Shown: piece after piece, positions 9,565 through 19,285 of the stretch
Layout: the number at the start of each line of letters is the position of its first letter
How positions within the stretch are numbered: position 1 is the stretch's first letter
NCBI GenBank assembly: GCA_958430865.1
Contig: CAUDNR010000746.1
Location: 88,510 to 107,910 of the forward strand
Length of the DNA stretch: 19,401 bases
Direction: 5' to 3'
DNA from: Entrophospora sp. SA101
Lineage: Eukaryota > Glomeromycota > Glomeromycetes > Entrophosporales > Entrophosporaceae
Notes under the pieces: generated by a model
Told to the model about the DNA's origin: nothing
The model's database searches: none
Seen by the model: only the letters and a program-made list of their open reading frames with translations
Made by a program: the position numbers and the translations under genes

Positions 9565-10445
9565 TTAATTGCTATTTTCATCAATAAAAAATTTTCCTAA
9601 ATATTCAGCTTCTTTAGCCATTTCCTCCAAACTACGAGGTTTCCTCTCTTCATTATCAATAGCTAATTGTGATTTATCAATATCCTTATAAATATCATCA
9701 TTATTTATATAATCACCTAATTTTCTAGGTATTATATGAACATGACAATGTGACACCTATTATTAAGTGAGAAAGAAAGATTAAGCGGCGTGTTTAATAA
9801 TCTATTGATATCTATTACTATCTTTACCGTTTGACCAGCTGCTGGACCATCCTAAAATATAAATATAAATTTAATAGATATTTTACATCCCTGCATATAA
9901 ATACACACATGTATATGTATTAATTGATAAATTACTTGAATTGCTATAGTCAAAGAATCACTTTTATACTCCTTTTCGATGACTTTGCCAATTTTTTGAG
10001 CACTTATCATTATATCACAAACCTATTAATAAAAATCATTATTAGAAAATTACAAAGATGATGATTATGATGATATTATTGATTTAAAAAAATTGTTTTG
10101 ATCACCTCTTCAGAAGTTAATTCTGTAAACCTTGGGACTTGACGATATGGTGCCACTAATACATCTATTGTTTAAAAGTAAATTATGGATTCTATATGTT
10201 GAATTTTGAAAAATTCAAAGATTAAAAAATAAAAGGATACGACCACTAAGTGATGTTGAATCAATACAACCATCATTTTTTATCAATTATTTAATTAATT
10301 AATTCAAAAATTCATACAATAAAATTAAGGAATTTACATACGGTAAAATTGGTTTTAAATTAACGAATCCATAACATAAGTTTGACTTTAAAAACACCTC
10401 GCTTGAACGTATTTTATTTGGTCCAAACAAGTAATAAATTGACAT
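9565..10445 (-). CDS. HNT2: Fhit/HNT2-type HIT hydrolase (Ap3A hydrolase)
   Basis: Six exons on the minus strand: 10445-10342, 10245-10241 (5-nt micro-exon), 10164-10106, 10022-9936, 9851-9828, 9756-9565. They join in frame to 156 residues, close to human FHIT (147). It starts MSIYYLFGPNKI. Conserved Fhit blocks follow: FVNLKPILPGHVLVAPYRQV (the P-G-H only appears through the micro-exon), LTIAIQDGPAAGQTVSH, the HIT motif H96-C-H98-V-H100-II with His98 the expected nucleophile, then PRKLGDYINNDDIY and a C-terminal RSLEEMAKEAEYLGKFF. The family hydrolyses Ap3A and similar dinucleoside polyphosphates to AMP plus nucleotide, in cytosol or nucleus. The long loop of yeast Hnt2 is short here, as in animal FHIT. 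The gene is convergent with Hse1. No promoter element is evident beyond a T-run (plus strand) at the start codon. Confidence 0.92.
10241..10245 (-). other. HNT2: 5-nt micro-exon of the Fhit-like gene
   Basis: On the minus strand the sequence reads ACTTAG, then TGGTC, then GTATCC: an acceptor, five exon bases and a donor. Upstream exon 1 ends ...TTA-CC and exon 3 starts AT-GTA-TTA. Inserting TGGTC gives CCT-GGT-CAT-GTA-TTA = P-G-H-V-L, the near-invariant Fhit motif. Leaving it out shifts the frame. Flanking introns would be 95 and 76 nt. Confidence 0.85.
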
Positions 10446-10662
10446 TTTTTTTTTTTTGTATATTGTAGCTATTTTTGATGATCTTTTTACTATCTAATTT
10501 TTCGTTTAGTTAATCCCATATTCCCATAATGTTATAAACTACGATTATTGGAGAAAAATAACATTTACAATGTTAGGATAAAATTATGTATTGTTTTTAT
10601 GAATAATATAAAGAAAATTCTCCGTAGACAAATTTATGTAGTTTGTTAATATTATTTAAAAT
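10446..10662. other. Upstream region of the Fhit-like gene
   Basis: About 220 bp of AT-rich sequence beginning with a 14-nt T run (10445-10458) directly before the minus-strand start codon. It must include the Fhit-like promoter, but no distinct TATA or factor site stands out. Confidence 0.4.
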
Positions 10663-11133
10663 GGTACCTATACTATCTAAGTCAATAATTGGTTCAGCTG
10701 AATTTTTAGATATACCATAATAGTTGTTACTTGCTGTAACTCTTCTTCCCCAAAACATCATTCAAACGAGATTGTGTAGCAATATCAGTACTTTCATCCC
10801 AAAAAATGACACTTTCCCCAAATTTCATCATTTATCGATAAAGATATAAATTCCAAAATTTGATGGCCAGAAAAAGAATTCTCTTAGTTAATAAAGCAAG
10901 GTGGATTTAGTGTTCTACCAAGATTTACTGTACTAGAAAACTTGTGTTATTTTTGGCCATCAAATATATAGTTTTCGTTAACCCAAAGTCATTATCAGCC
11001 TTTTGGTAGAACATCATACATTGCTTGCTTCTTTTTCCTTTTCTCTATTTATAGCACTATTATGTTCATCTGATTTAGAATGTTCCTTAAGAACAGAAAT
11101 CCTATTTGAGGTAATAAGTTCAAATATTAAATC
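10663..11133 (-). pseudogene. Decayed minus-strand gene pieces, unknown family, split by a MITE
   Basis: Several protein-like minus-strand segments lie in one orientation but in broken frames. 11133-11014 encodes 39 residues including ITSNRISVLKEHSKSDEHNS and ends in TGA. 10831-10727 encodes GESVIFWDESTDIATQSRLN then DVLGKKSYSK. After a one-base frame change, about 10730-10663 reads NNYYGISKNSAEPIIDLDS. The run of balanced residues across a frameshift is typical of a dead gene. The gap between the pieces contains a small inverted-repeat element (10856-10969). I do not recognise the family; it could be the end of a repeated, lineage-specific gene or transposon ORF. Confidence 0.45.
10856..10969. 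mobile_element. Candidate MITE with TTTGATGGCCA inverted ends
   Basis: AAATTTGATGGCCAGAAAAA at 10856-10875 faces TTATTTTTGGCCATCAAATA at about 10948-10967. The arms are inverted with an 11-bp perfect core (TTTGATGGCCA) and a few outer mismatches. The ~85-bp interior is non-coding. Length and arms suit a short MITE inserted in the decayed gene around it. Confidence 0.5.
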
Positions 11134-11465
11134 ATAAAACAAAAGAATAATATTTTATAATTATTACCTTTAGTTGCAAAAAAAATTTTTTTTTTTGAAA
11201 GAGATTTATAAATTTTACAATACATCAATTTCATGGAAATGTAAGCGGCCGTTCATATTTAAAGCTCTGTCTTTCGATTTTTATATGAATTAGACATCGT
11301 CGTTTTATCATTATCCTTCAATTGTATCATCAATTATATTAGCATCATCATCATCATCATCATCATCATAATTTCAACATTACTATATTCTTCATCGGAG
11401 ACTGAATTAACTTTAAAATAGTTTAATACAATCAATCCATTTATTTGTTATAGAAAATTTTCTGA
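11134..11465. other. AT-rich gap with (ATC)9 microsatellite and possible minus-strand relic
   Basis: A perfect ATC trinucleotide run lies at 11343-11369. On the minus strand, sequence next to it reads INGLIVLNYFKVNSVSDEEY then SNVEI before running into the repeat as poly-Met and a stop. It is probably part of the same decayed minus-strand coding tract as 10663-11133. Nothing else is recognisable. Confidence 0.35.
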
Positions 11466-11597
11466 TCAAATTTCTTCCGGAAATTTTCAAATTTTGTCGG
11501 TAAAAACAAACTGGATCTATATCAATTTTTTAACCCTGATGGAATAACTTATGCATTCCGATACTATAGAGAAATCCTTATTGAATTGTTCTTTTAA
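11466..11597 (+). pseudogene. Plus-strand coding relic, unknown family
   Basis: A 43-codon open stretch ending in TAA contains the protein-like run KNKLDLYQFFNPDGITYAF followed by RYYREILIELFF. Just upstream, a different frame reads IKFLPEIFKF, suggesting a frameshift at about 11,490. There is no start codon and no known domain. Either a relic or an exon of an unrecognised gene. Confidence 0.3.
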
Positions 11598-11955
11598 AAG
11601 TACTAAAATAACAATAAGCTGTTTACAGGTAGAAGATAAAGGATCTTTAATTAAAGATAACATCGCATGAAAATTGAATTATTGGAGAAGCCGCCTCTAC
11701 TCAACCATAATAAAATCTGACAAGATCAGTAATAACTACTAGATATTTATGTCCACGACAAATTATATTTAAAACTATAACAGAAAGATGATTCAACTAT
11801 TAGGATACTCATTTAGAACTTTGATCATCCTATATTTTTTCATAGATTAGATTGCTATTTTTTGATAGTCCCGAACTTTTTTTTATAAATTAGCAAATTC
11901 TTTAAGGTACATTATAATCATTTTGTTGTAATTATATATGTGATAATGATCTATA
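11598..11955. other. AT-rich intergenic sequence, no gene seen
   Basis: All frames are closed or low-complexity. Probably decayed sequence continuing from the relics on the left. Confidence 0.4.
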
Positions 11956-12133
11956 TAGCTCAAAATCACACTAAAACTAGCTCTTCTTACGGGTTGCGCC
12001 CATTCACCGACAGACGTTTCCCCGACAGGACGTTTTTCAATGCATTCTACAAATTTAGCATAATATTTCTTTGTTTTCCTGACACGTCCATATCATACCA
12101 TTATCATTATCGAGGAATGACATATATCTGGTG
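11956..12133. other. GC-richer island, possible SINE or transposon piece
   Basis: TAGCTCAAAATCAC at 11956 followed by GGGTTGCGCCC at 11991 has the spacing of tRNA A and B boxes. Next come two near-repeats, CCGACAGACGTTTCC and CCGACAGGACGTTTT (about 12007-12036). The composition differs sharply from the surroundings. A 71-codon open frame covers it but has no protein character. A tRNA-derived SINE is one possibility; the B box is a poor match. Confidence 0.25.
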
Positions 12134-12340
12134 TGTTGGCCGATTATCCGGCTAATCTGTTAAAGTCAGTTAAGTCATTATTAGCCGAGTAGTCAGTTTA
12201 GTTAATAAAATGAGTTGTCGTGGAATCGGTGTAGACCCCTTCTTACAGACGATTTCAGACTGTCAATTTCAATTCACAAAGAATAAATAATTCGTTACCT
12301 AAGTCACGGAAGTATCAATCTATATTCTTTGGTACCAACA
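12134..12340. mobile_element. Candidate solo LTR (207 bp), TGTTGG...CCAACA
   Basis: The segment starts TGTTGGCCGATTATCCGGCT and ends CTTTGGTACCAACA, giving the 6-bp TG...CA inverted termini typical of Ty1/copia-like LTRs. The interior is non-coding, GC-richer than its surroundings, and contains TTAATAAAATG and AATAAATAA signals. No matching second LTR, primer-binding site or polypurine tract is present. The 5-bp flanks (TGGTG / TTTAA) do not match, so it would be a truncated or rearranged solo LTR. Confidence 0.4.
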
Positions 12341-12651
12341 TTTAAATATTTATGCTATAATTATTTGAAATCTGTTTATTTAGAAATATTTGAAAATATG
12401 ACTTTCTCACTTTCTAATTGTCGGATTTTATTAAATAATTCGAAATACTCTTAAAACTCTAGAGATTAAAAGCAAATCAAGCGACGAAAACTTTCTGGGA
12501 GAGTTGATTAAATAAATTGTACAGTACTATAAAAATTTATGAAGTTTATCAATATTATATTATATGCAAATAATGTGGATAAAGAGCCGATACTTTGTTA
12601 AATCACAATGTATTAAATTAATAGCTTTCATGATACAACACATGAATATAA

Positions 12652-12870
12652 AATGGAATATCAACAGTCTTAAATCAAACATACCTAAAATTTAAAAGCA
12701 TACGTTTTAAGGATAAAGTTGGGATTTCTTATGAATCATTGAAATTATTAATGAATAAGTGACAAGATCCTAGACTTATTACTATAAAATTAGTTGGACA
12801 TTCTGAATATTCCGAAGAAAGATCCTCAGTAGAATTTTTTATAAAAATAAATTTAGCTGGGTTATTATGA
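12652..12870 (+). pseudogene. Plus-strand coding relic with one in-frame TGA
   Basis: One frame runs STVLNQTYLKFKSIRFKDKV then GISYESLKLLMNK, meets TGA at 12760-12762, and continues QDPRLITIKLVGHSEYSEER then SSVEFFIKINLAGLL to TGA at 12868-12870. Composition on both sides of the stop is equally protein-like, suggesting a single decayed gene. The family is not recognised. An overlapping frame upstream (NIKWNINSLKSNIPKI) may mark a second frameshift. Confidence 0.35.
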
Positions 12871-13053
12871 TTATTATATAATATTTAAATTTTCCCTCAT
12901 CGGATAACTGTACCCTTCGGTGCACGTGATTTGTGCATTATAAATTTTATTTTTGTGTAACTTAATTTTGTTACTCATATCCATGGGCCCCTAAAAAAAT
13001 CAAAATTTTTTTTCGAAATAATAATGAAAAAGCTCGATTTTTAATTTTAATGA

Positions 13054-14818
13054 CTAATTATCGTCTGAAAAATCATAATCTTCAGAATCTGAAAGATCCA
13101 TTTCTGAGTCACTTCCGAATACTTCTTTGTAAGTTGGAGCAGTGTTGGAAGTAGTAATGGTAGTGGCAGCTGTAGTGGTTGTTGTGTTGGTGGTATTTGT
13201 AGTTGCACTGCTCGTGGAATTTGTAGAGAACGAGTAGCTCATGGATTGTGATGATGTTTTGATCTTTTTCTTTTCATGAACACTCTTATGATTATTATTG
13301 TTATCATCATCATTGACTATTTCTTCACGACTTCTTTTAAGCCTTGTCATATAAGAGCTCGATGATACAACATCATTATTAATATTGTTGGTGTTAGTTC
13401 CACCATTTTCATGAGCTCGTTTAGACCTCGTCATATAGGGGTTTGATAATGCAACATAGTGATCATTATTATCACGATCATTTGTTATTAATGTATTAGT
13501 AACATCAAGACTTGCTATCACACGTTGTTCCTTACGAAGTTTTCTTGCATTAAATTTTTCTTTTGACTATTTAAAAAATTATTTTAAAAAAAAATCAAAA
13601 AATCAAAAAATCAACAATAACAATAACAATAACGATAATAAATATAAACGTACTTCAATATCTTGTTTTATCTTTGGAATAATTTCATTAATAATCATAT
13701 TACGAAGTTGTTTATCCTTGCCAACCCTTATCTTTAACTCGTTGGTATCGTTAATATAGCTTTCCAATTCTTCAAGTGTAGTAGTAATTGATTCCCAAAT
13801 AGTATTTGATTGTGTTTTATCTTTATTTTTATTTTTAATGATGGTTTCACGGTAAACTCTCGCGCCTTCTGATCAATAAATAAATATTTTTTTAAAAAAT
13901 TTCATTTTTTAACTTACAATATGAATACATGTATGTGTGAAACTTACTTCCAAAATAATAATATTTACGTCCCTTTTTATCTTCGCCAAATGGCAAAACT
14001 TCTAAATCATTATTTTGATTCCTCTTTCCTTTTCTATATTCTATTTCAATGGCTTTTCGTATTACATCAGATTCTTGTAGTTGCCACGTAATCAATGTAT
14101 TTAGTATTAACACCTATAGAATATAATACATTATCATCATTCAAATCAGAATTTATCTCAATTGCAATATATAAGCACGATTATTTGCTAACCTTATCTT
14201 TAATATTGAGTTCATAATAATTGTTAACCCGTCGTAAAGGATTGAAATCTTGATAGAATTGATTGATTTTTTCATCAATAGTTTCTGACAAAATTCTTTG
14301 CCATGCATTTCGACTATGATGTTTTTTATATAAACATACGAATATATATATATATAACTTTATTAGAATCATATAGATTGGTTGATTGTGTCTTGCATTA
14401 TTTTCATCTATGCTTACTTTACAGCCTTTTTTTGATTTATAAAATTTCCCAAAAAAACACAATGAATTTTTTCTACAAGAGCATTTTCAGCTTCCTCTGC
14501 AAGAGCATGTTCAAATTCCTATTTATTTAGAAATGTATGTATGATGGGAAATCACATAATTTTTGTTTTATCCATTACCAAAATGAATAATAAAATTACC
14601 TCTGGCCAAAATTCTACTAATCCCTTCAAGTATGAATGAAATTTTTCACAGAAAGCAATAATTGTGGAGGTCTCCTTCATTGACTTTACCATCTTTTCAT
14701 TTTCTTGTATCTTCTTGGTGTTAACATTAGTGCTAGTGATGGTGGTGTTAATTGCAGATGAGGATGTGGTGGAAGTATTTGTTGCTGTCAACTCTGTTCT
14801 TAATTTTAAAATTGTCAT
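13054..14818 (-). CDS. DDT/WHIM-type chromatin-remodelling protein (Cecr2/Rsf1-like)
   Basis: Six exons: 14818-14600, 14518-14418, 14313-14193, 14113-13948, 13868-13654, 13566-13054. All phases agree and give 444 residues. The N-terminus is a Thr/Asn-rich linker. Then comes a DDT-like helical domain (~60-160: IIAFCEKFHSYLKGLVEFW, EFEHALAEEAENALVEKIH, NAWQRILSETIDEKI, NIKDKVLILNTLITWQLQES). Next is a WHIM-like segment (~190-270) with FGEDKKGRKYYYFG, ARVYRET and TIWESITTTLEELESYI, ending RNMIINEIIPKIKQDI. The tail has two copies of a YMTR(S/L)KR motif, basic patches (EKKKIK) and an acidic end (DSEMDLSDSEDYDFSDDN). This order matches accessory subunits of ISWI-type remodellers (Cecr2, Rsf1); no bromodomain or PHD finger follows. 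A nuclear role is inferred. It lies tandem to, and downstream of, the cystinosin gene on the same strand. Confidence 0.75.
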
Positions 14819-15197
14819 ATTTGTATTTATATCAAACACGAATATATTAAACTTTTTTTTTTATGGTAGAAATTTTTTTTAGTGTATGTATGTTAGTTAT
14901 TTGAGTTGATTGGAAAAAAAATTTTATTTTTTTTTTAACTGAATTTACGATCTGGAACTTTTTGAAGTTGTCTATTTATCAATTACGACGATTAATCATC
15001 ACATTACGTGTCTTACGATATATATATAGCAACTATTGTATTATCAATATTGTAAGCATGTCGTTTCAACATAGTGGCCAGATGGAATCAAGGAAGTTTT
15101 CTAGAAATAATTTTACTATACAAGTTTTTATTTTTTATTAAAAATTAAAAAAACATTATAGAAAAACATTCTTAATACTATCATGTATTTCAAAATA
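14819..15197. other. Spacer: DDT-gene promoter and cystinosin 3' UTR
   Basis: 379 bp between two same-strand genes. It contains T/A runs, a GATATATATATAGC TATA-like block at 15018-15031 and a plus-strand 27-codon ORF (15058-15141: MSFQHSGQMESRKFSRNN...) 30 bp after that TATA. The ORF is too short to support, and no splice partner was found. Confidence 0.4.
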
Positions 15198-16850
15198 TTA
15201 CACTTTATCATTACCATCACCAACTTTACCATCACCGCCATCTTTATCAACTATACTGCCACCACTATTATTATTATTTTTATTATTATTTATTATTAAA
15301 ATATCATTTTCCCATTCTTTATCTAATTCTAAATTTTTCCTTTCGCTAATTTTTATAATATCATCATCAATATTGACAATTTCATCGTCTTTATCATTTG
15401 GACGATAGAAGATATAATGTTGTAAAATGAAAATTGAATCAAAAAATATTGTTATTACTCCAAGGCCACTAAAATATTATTAGAGATAATTATTAGAGGT
15501 GAGAAATTAAAAAACATTCGAATGAGAAAATTAAATATTTTTTTACTTACAATTTAACAAAATCCTAATTATATTTAATTAATATTTAATTCTTATGGTT
15601 AATTACAAGCACGATTGTAGAATTAATTGATCAATCAATTAATTATATGAATACATATATAACTTACACCTAATACACCAGCCCAATTATCGTCTATATA
15701 GGCATCTAACAGTATTTGTAGAGTTGAAAATACACCACCAGTGAAATCCTAATTATAATAAATAATGATGAAGTGTGATAGGCAAGAATGAGTTTATTTT
15801 TATTTTAGAAATAAAATCTTTAATGATTCTATTAACTAATTACCAGTATATTTGTGTAAATACTCCATCCATGAGTTGATTTTCTTGAATAATTAAAATA
15901 AACCTATTTTTTTTTTTTTACCAAAATAAAAAAATTTAAACAATTATTTCCTAAAAAATAAAAAAATCCAATTTAAAAAAAAGGTTTAATATTACTTGAG
16001 GAGAATACTTAATACAAGTAAAAAGCAATTTCAAATAACTTAGATAATATAATACATCTATCCATTCAATAAAGGCAAGTTTTACAGCTATAAACATTAA
16101 AAATGTTACAAATGTAGCAATAGTTATCACAACAAATGTGGACACTGATGGTCTTGGAGTGTCACTATTCTATGAAATTGGGAAATTACCAAAAAAAATA
16201 TTAATGGAAAAAATTAAACCATAAAATAAAAATAAATATAAATAATAAATATTTTTCTTTTTACCTTGTATAAAAATAATTGAAATAGTAATACTGTAGA
16301 AGCAATTAATGAATGGCATGAAAACAATAAATCGTTAAATCTAACTAAATTATTTTTTCCGCCATTTCTTTCACGATATTCAGCTTGGGTTTGAGGCACG
16401 TATAGAAAAAATAAATTGAATATCTTGTTTTTTTTTTTTTTTTTTACATGGAAAAATAATTAATTGGATTTTTAATAAAATTTTTAAAAAAATTCTAAAT
16501 GAAAAAAAACTTACAAAATAACACAAAAATCCATAAAAATTATACCATATAAAGTCGATAGAAAGTCCTTTTACACTATTAAAAAAAAAAAAATTAATAT
16601 CGATTAATTTTCTAGTAATAAGATTTTTTTCTTTAAGAACTAACTCACCTTTTAAGTTTCCAATTGAGAAATAATTGAGGATAGAAAGTAAGTCCCCATG
16701 CTATGAAATATGTCTAAAAAATTGATATATTATTTATATTATAACTAGGACTGTGTAATAATAAATATATATATGATTATTGAAGCTTACCCATCCAAAA
16801 ACACTGGCTACTACTTCTAACGACTTGTAAAGATCTGAGCTTGGGTCCAT
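15198..16850 (-). CDS. CTNS: Cystinosin-family PQ-loop transporter (lysosomal/vacuolar cystine exporter)
   Basis: Nine exons: 16850-16791, 16713-16649, 16575-16515, 16423-16265, 16169-15996, 15903-15844, 15748-15668, 15564-15551 (14 nt), 15468-15198. They join in frame to 314 residues. Two PQ-loops are clear: WGLTFYPQLFLNWKLKSVKG (PQ at 32-33) and FTCIKYSPQVYFNYSRKSTH (PQ at 172-173). The second is followed by GWSIYTNILLDFTGG, whose Asp194 matches the proton-coupling Asp305 of human cystinosin, and by GLGVITIFFDSIFILQHYIF. About seven membrane helices are expected. The family exports cystine from lysosomes or vacuoles with protons. The human GYDQLN sorting tail is replaced by a long acidic, Asn-rich tail containing ENDILI, an acidic-dileucine pattern. 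The long luminal N-terminus of animal cystinosin is absent, as in yeast Ers1. Confidence 0.93.
15551..15564 (-). other. CTNS: 14-nt micro-exon of the cystinosin-like gene
   Basis: On the minus strand, AATTAG precedes GATTTTGTTAAATT, then GTAAGT. Together with the first base of the next exon it encodes D-F-V-K-F. This places GDFVKFGLGV where human cystinosin has GDPTKFGLGV. Without it the flanking exons (phase 0 end, phase 2 start) do not fit. Confidence 0.88.
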
Positions 16851-16913
16851 TATTGATTTTCTTTTTTTTTTATTATTATAAAAAAAAACGAAAATTTTTT
16901 TCAAAATTATATA

Positions 16914-16944
<31 letters not shown>

Positions 16945-17281
16945 GGTAATTATTGTGGCAGTGGACTGTTTTCCATAAAAAATTGAGTGTTTAAAATGTT
17001 GTACAAAGAATTCCGTAACTCCTTTTCTATATACTTTACATACCAACAATTGTTCGATTCCTTGATCGGAAGTTTCTGATTTTGTTTATCTGTATGTTGA
17101 TGATTAAATCGGCGATAACCTTATTTTAAAATAGTGTAAAAATAAAAATCAAAAAATTTTTGTAAAAATTTCAAAAATAGAATTTGCTTTAATATATACT
17201 AACATTCCTTTAATTAATTGATTAAGAAGGATCATATGAATCAATAGTAGTTGATATTAATAATCATCATCATGACATTGG
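16851..17281. other. Upstream region of cystinosin gene, up to the duplication junction
   Basis: AT-rich sequence with a poly-A/T tract and a (TA)n run at about 16919-16945, some 70-95 bp upstream of the minus-strand start. The rest (about 16,950-17,281) holds no convincing coding frame on either strand. It ends abruptly at the start of the Hse1 copy. Confidence 0.5.
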
Positions 17282-19285
17282 TGCAATCTTCATCTTTTCA
17301 ATAATAATAGTTTTTCATAATTAATTGGTCTTGATTGATTGGTTGGCTGGTTAGGAAGTCATAAATGAGCCGACTGTTGCAGATATTACAAAAGAAGCTG
17401 AAATGGAATTAGCGGTATTTGAGCAGGCTCAAAAAATAGACAAATTACTGGAAAAATTGGAAAAGATTGATCCATCGAAAGATGCGGCGGAAGACGAAGA
17501 AATTCAGGTTTCTATTATTATTATAAGTAATGGAATATTTTTATTTTTATATTTATATTTATATTTATAAAAATACATTTTTAAAGGAATTATATCAATC
17601 AACATTACCTATTCGATCAAAATTGGTCAAACTTATTGAGAAATATAGTCAGAAGAAAGGTATTATTATATCACTCTATCATCGTCATCATGAATTCTTT
17701 AAAAAATATTTATTAATAAAATAATTACTTTTTGTGTCTAGATGATCTACTCTCACTTCATCATAGATACATTCAAGCTACAAAAAGCTATGAACAACTT
17801 ATGGAAAAATCAATTGAAAGATATGATGAATCTGGTTATTATTATTATGATTATTACTATTATTTTATAAAAAAAAAAAATTCTTGCTCATTAATTGACT
17901 TTATCACAAAATAGTATCATATCCACAGTATCCAACCAAAAGTAGTATAATTGAACAGCCAACTTATTCTACAACAAGAAGAGATACATTACCTCTTCCT
18001 CAAATACCTGTGTATCAACAATCCAATTCTAACGAAATAAGTCAACTCCCACCACAACCACAACCAATAAAATCTGATCTCAATATCACTTCTCAACAAA
18101 TTCCACAGCAAACTCATTATAAATTGTTCTCAAATACAAATAATCAAGACTCTTCGAGCTTGCTTAATCAAATCCCTTTACCATATCAATCTAGCACACA
18201 AGATATTCAAGCTCTACAACAAAACAATATCCAGGCTCAATTGCAACTGCAAGCTCAACTGCAAGCTCAAGAGCAAGCTCAACTGCAAGCTCAACTGCAA
18301 GCTCAAGAGCAAGCTCAACTGCAAGCTCAACTGCAGGCTCAGAAGCAGGCTCAAGAGCAAGCTCAACTACAGGCTCAGAAGCAGGCTCAAGAGCAAGCTC
18401 AACTCCAGGCTCAACAGCAGGCTCAACTCCAGGCTCAACAGCAGGCTCAACTCCAGGCTCAACAGCAGGCTCAACTCCAGGCTCAACTCCAGGCTCAACA
18501 GCAGGCTCAACTCCAGGCTCAACAGCAAGCTCAAGAGCAAGCTCAACAGCAGGCTCAACTCCAGGCTCAACTGCAAGCTCAAGAGCAAGCTCAGCAGCAG
18601 GCTCAACTGCAAGCTCAAGAGCAAGCTCAACTCCAGGCTCAACTCCAGGCTCAGCAGCAAGCTCAACTGCAGGCTCAACAACAGGCTCAACAACAGGCTC
18701 AACAGCAAGCTCAACTGCAGGCTCAAAAGCAGGCTCAAGAGCAAGATATTACAGCTGCTCTTCAGCAAGTTACTGCTGCTTTTCAACAAGTTCCACAACA
18801 AGCCTCACAGCAAGCTCCACAGCAATCTTCTCTTCATAACACACAATATCAACTACCAGTCATTAACACTGCTAATATTAATAACCTGCCAGGGCAGCAA
18901 AATGCTTTTGATCCAAATCAACAATCACAACCACAACAACCACAAGAATCTTCAATTCAACTAGCTTCTATTTTACAACAGCAGCAGCAATCAATACCAT
19001 CACCATCATCAGTAAACCCACATCAACATCTATTACAACAGCAACAACAACTACCACAATATTTAAATAATCAAACTTCAAGTATGCCTCCTACATTACA
19101 ACCCCCAAATATACAAAATTCTTCAGCAGCAGTATCACCATCCACCCAAGCACAACAATTGCCACAAAATCAATACCCACCATATCCAAATCAAAATCAA
19201 AATCAAAATCAAAATCAAAATCAAAATCCAAATCAAAATCCAAATCAATCTTCATATCTGCCTACTTCAATTTACAATAATAATG
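17282..19285 (+). repeat. Direct segmental duplication of 7098-9101 (2,004 bp)
   Basis: A collinear copy, including introns, without visible indels. The left junction falls at TTGG|TGCAATCTTCATC against TTCA|TGCAATCTTCATC in the original, so no long homology flanks it. The right junction lies at the 12-bp ACAATAATAATG. Confidence 0.95.

Noticed and set aside
11940..12155. 71-codon plus-strand frame over the GC-richer island
   Set aside because: The frame is open because of local composition. The translation has no domain character, no splice context, and it overlaps the candidate LTR.
14303..14530. Plus-strand frame opposite DDT-gene exons 2 and 3 (also 14664-14882)
   Set aside because: Antisense shadow of exons whose splice phases and domain matches are consistent on the minus strand.
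15058..15141. 27-codon plus-strand ORF after a TATA-like block
   Set aside because: Too short, no intron or second exon found, and it lies in the shared spacer of two minus-strand genes. It is noted within the spacer entry only.
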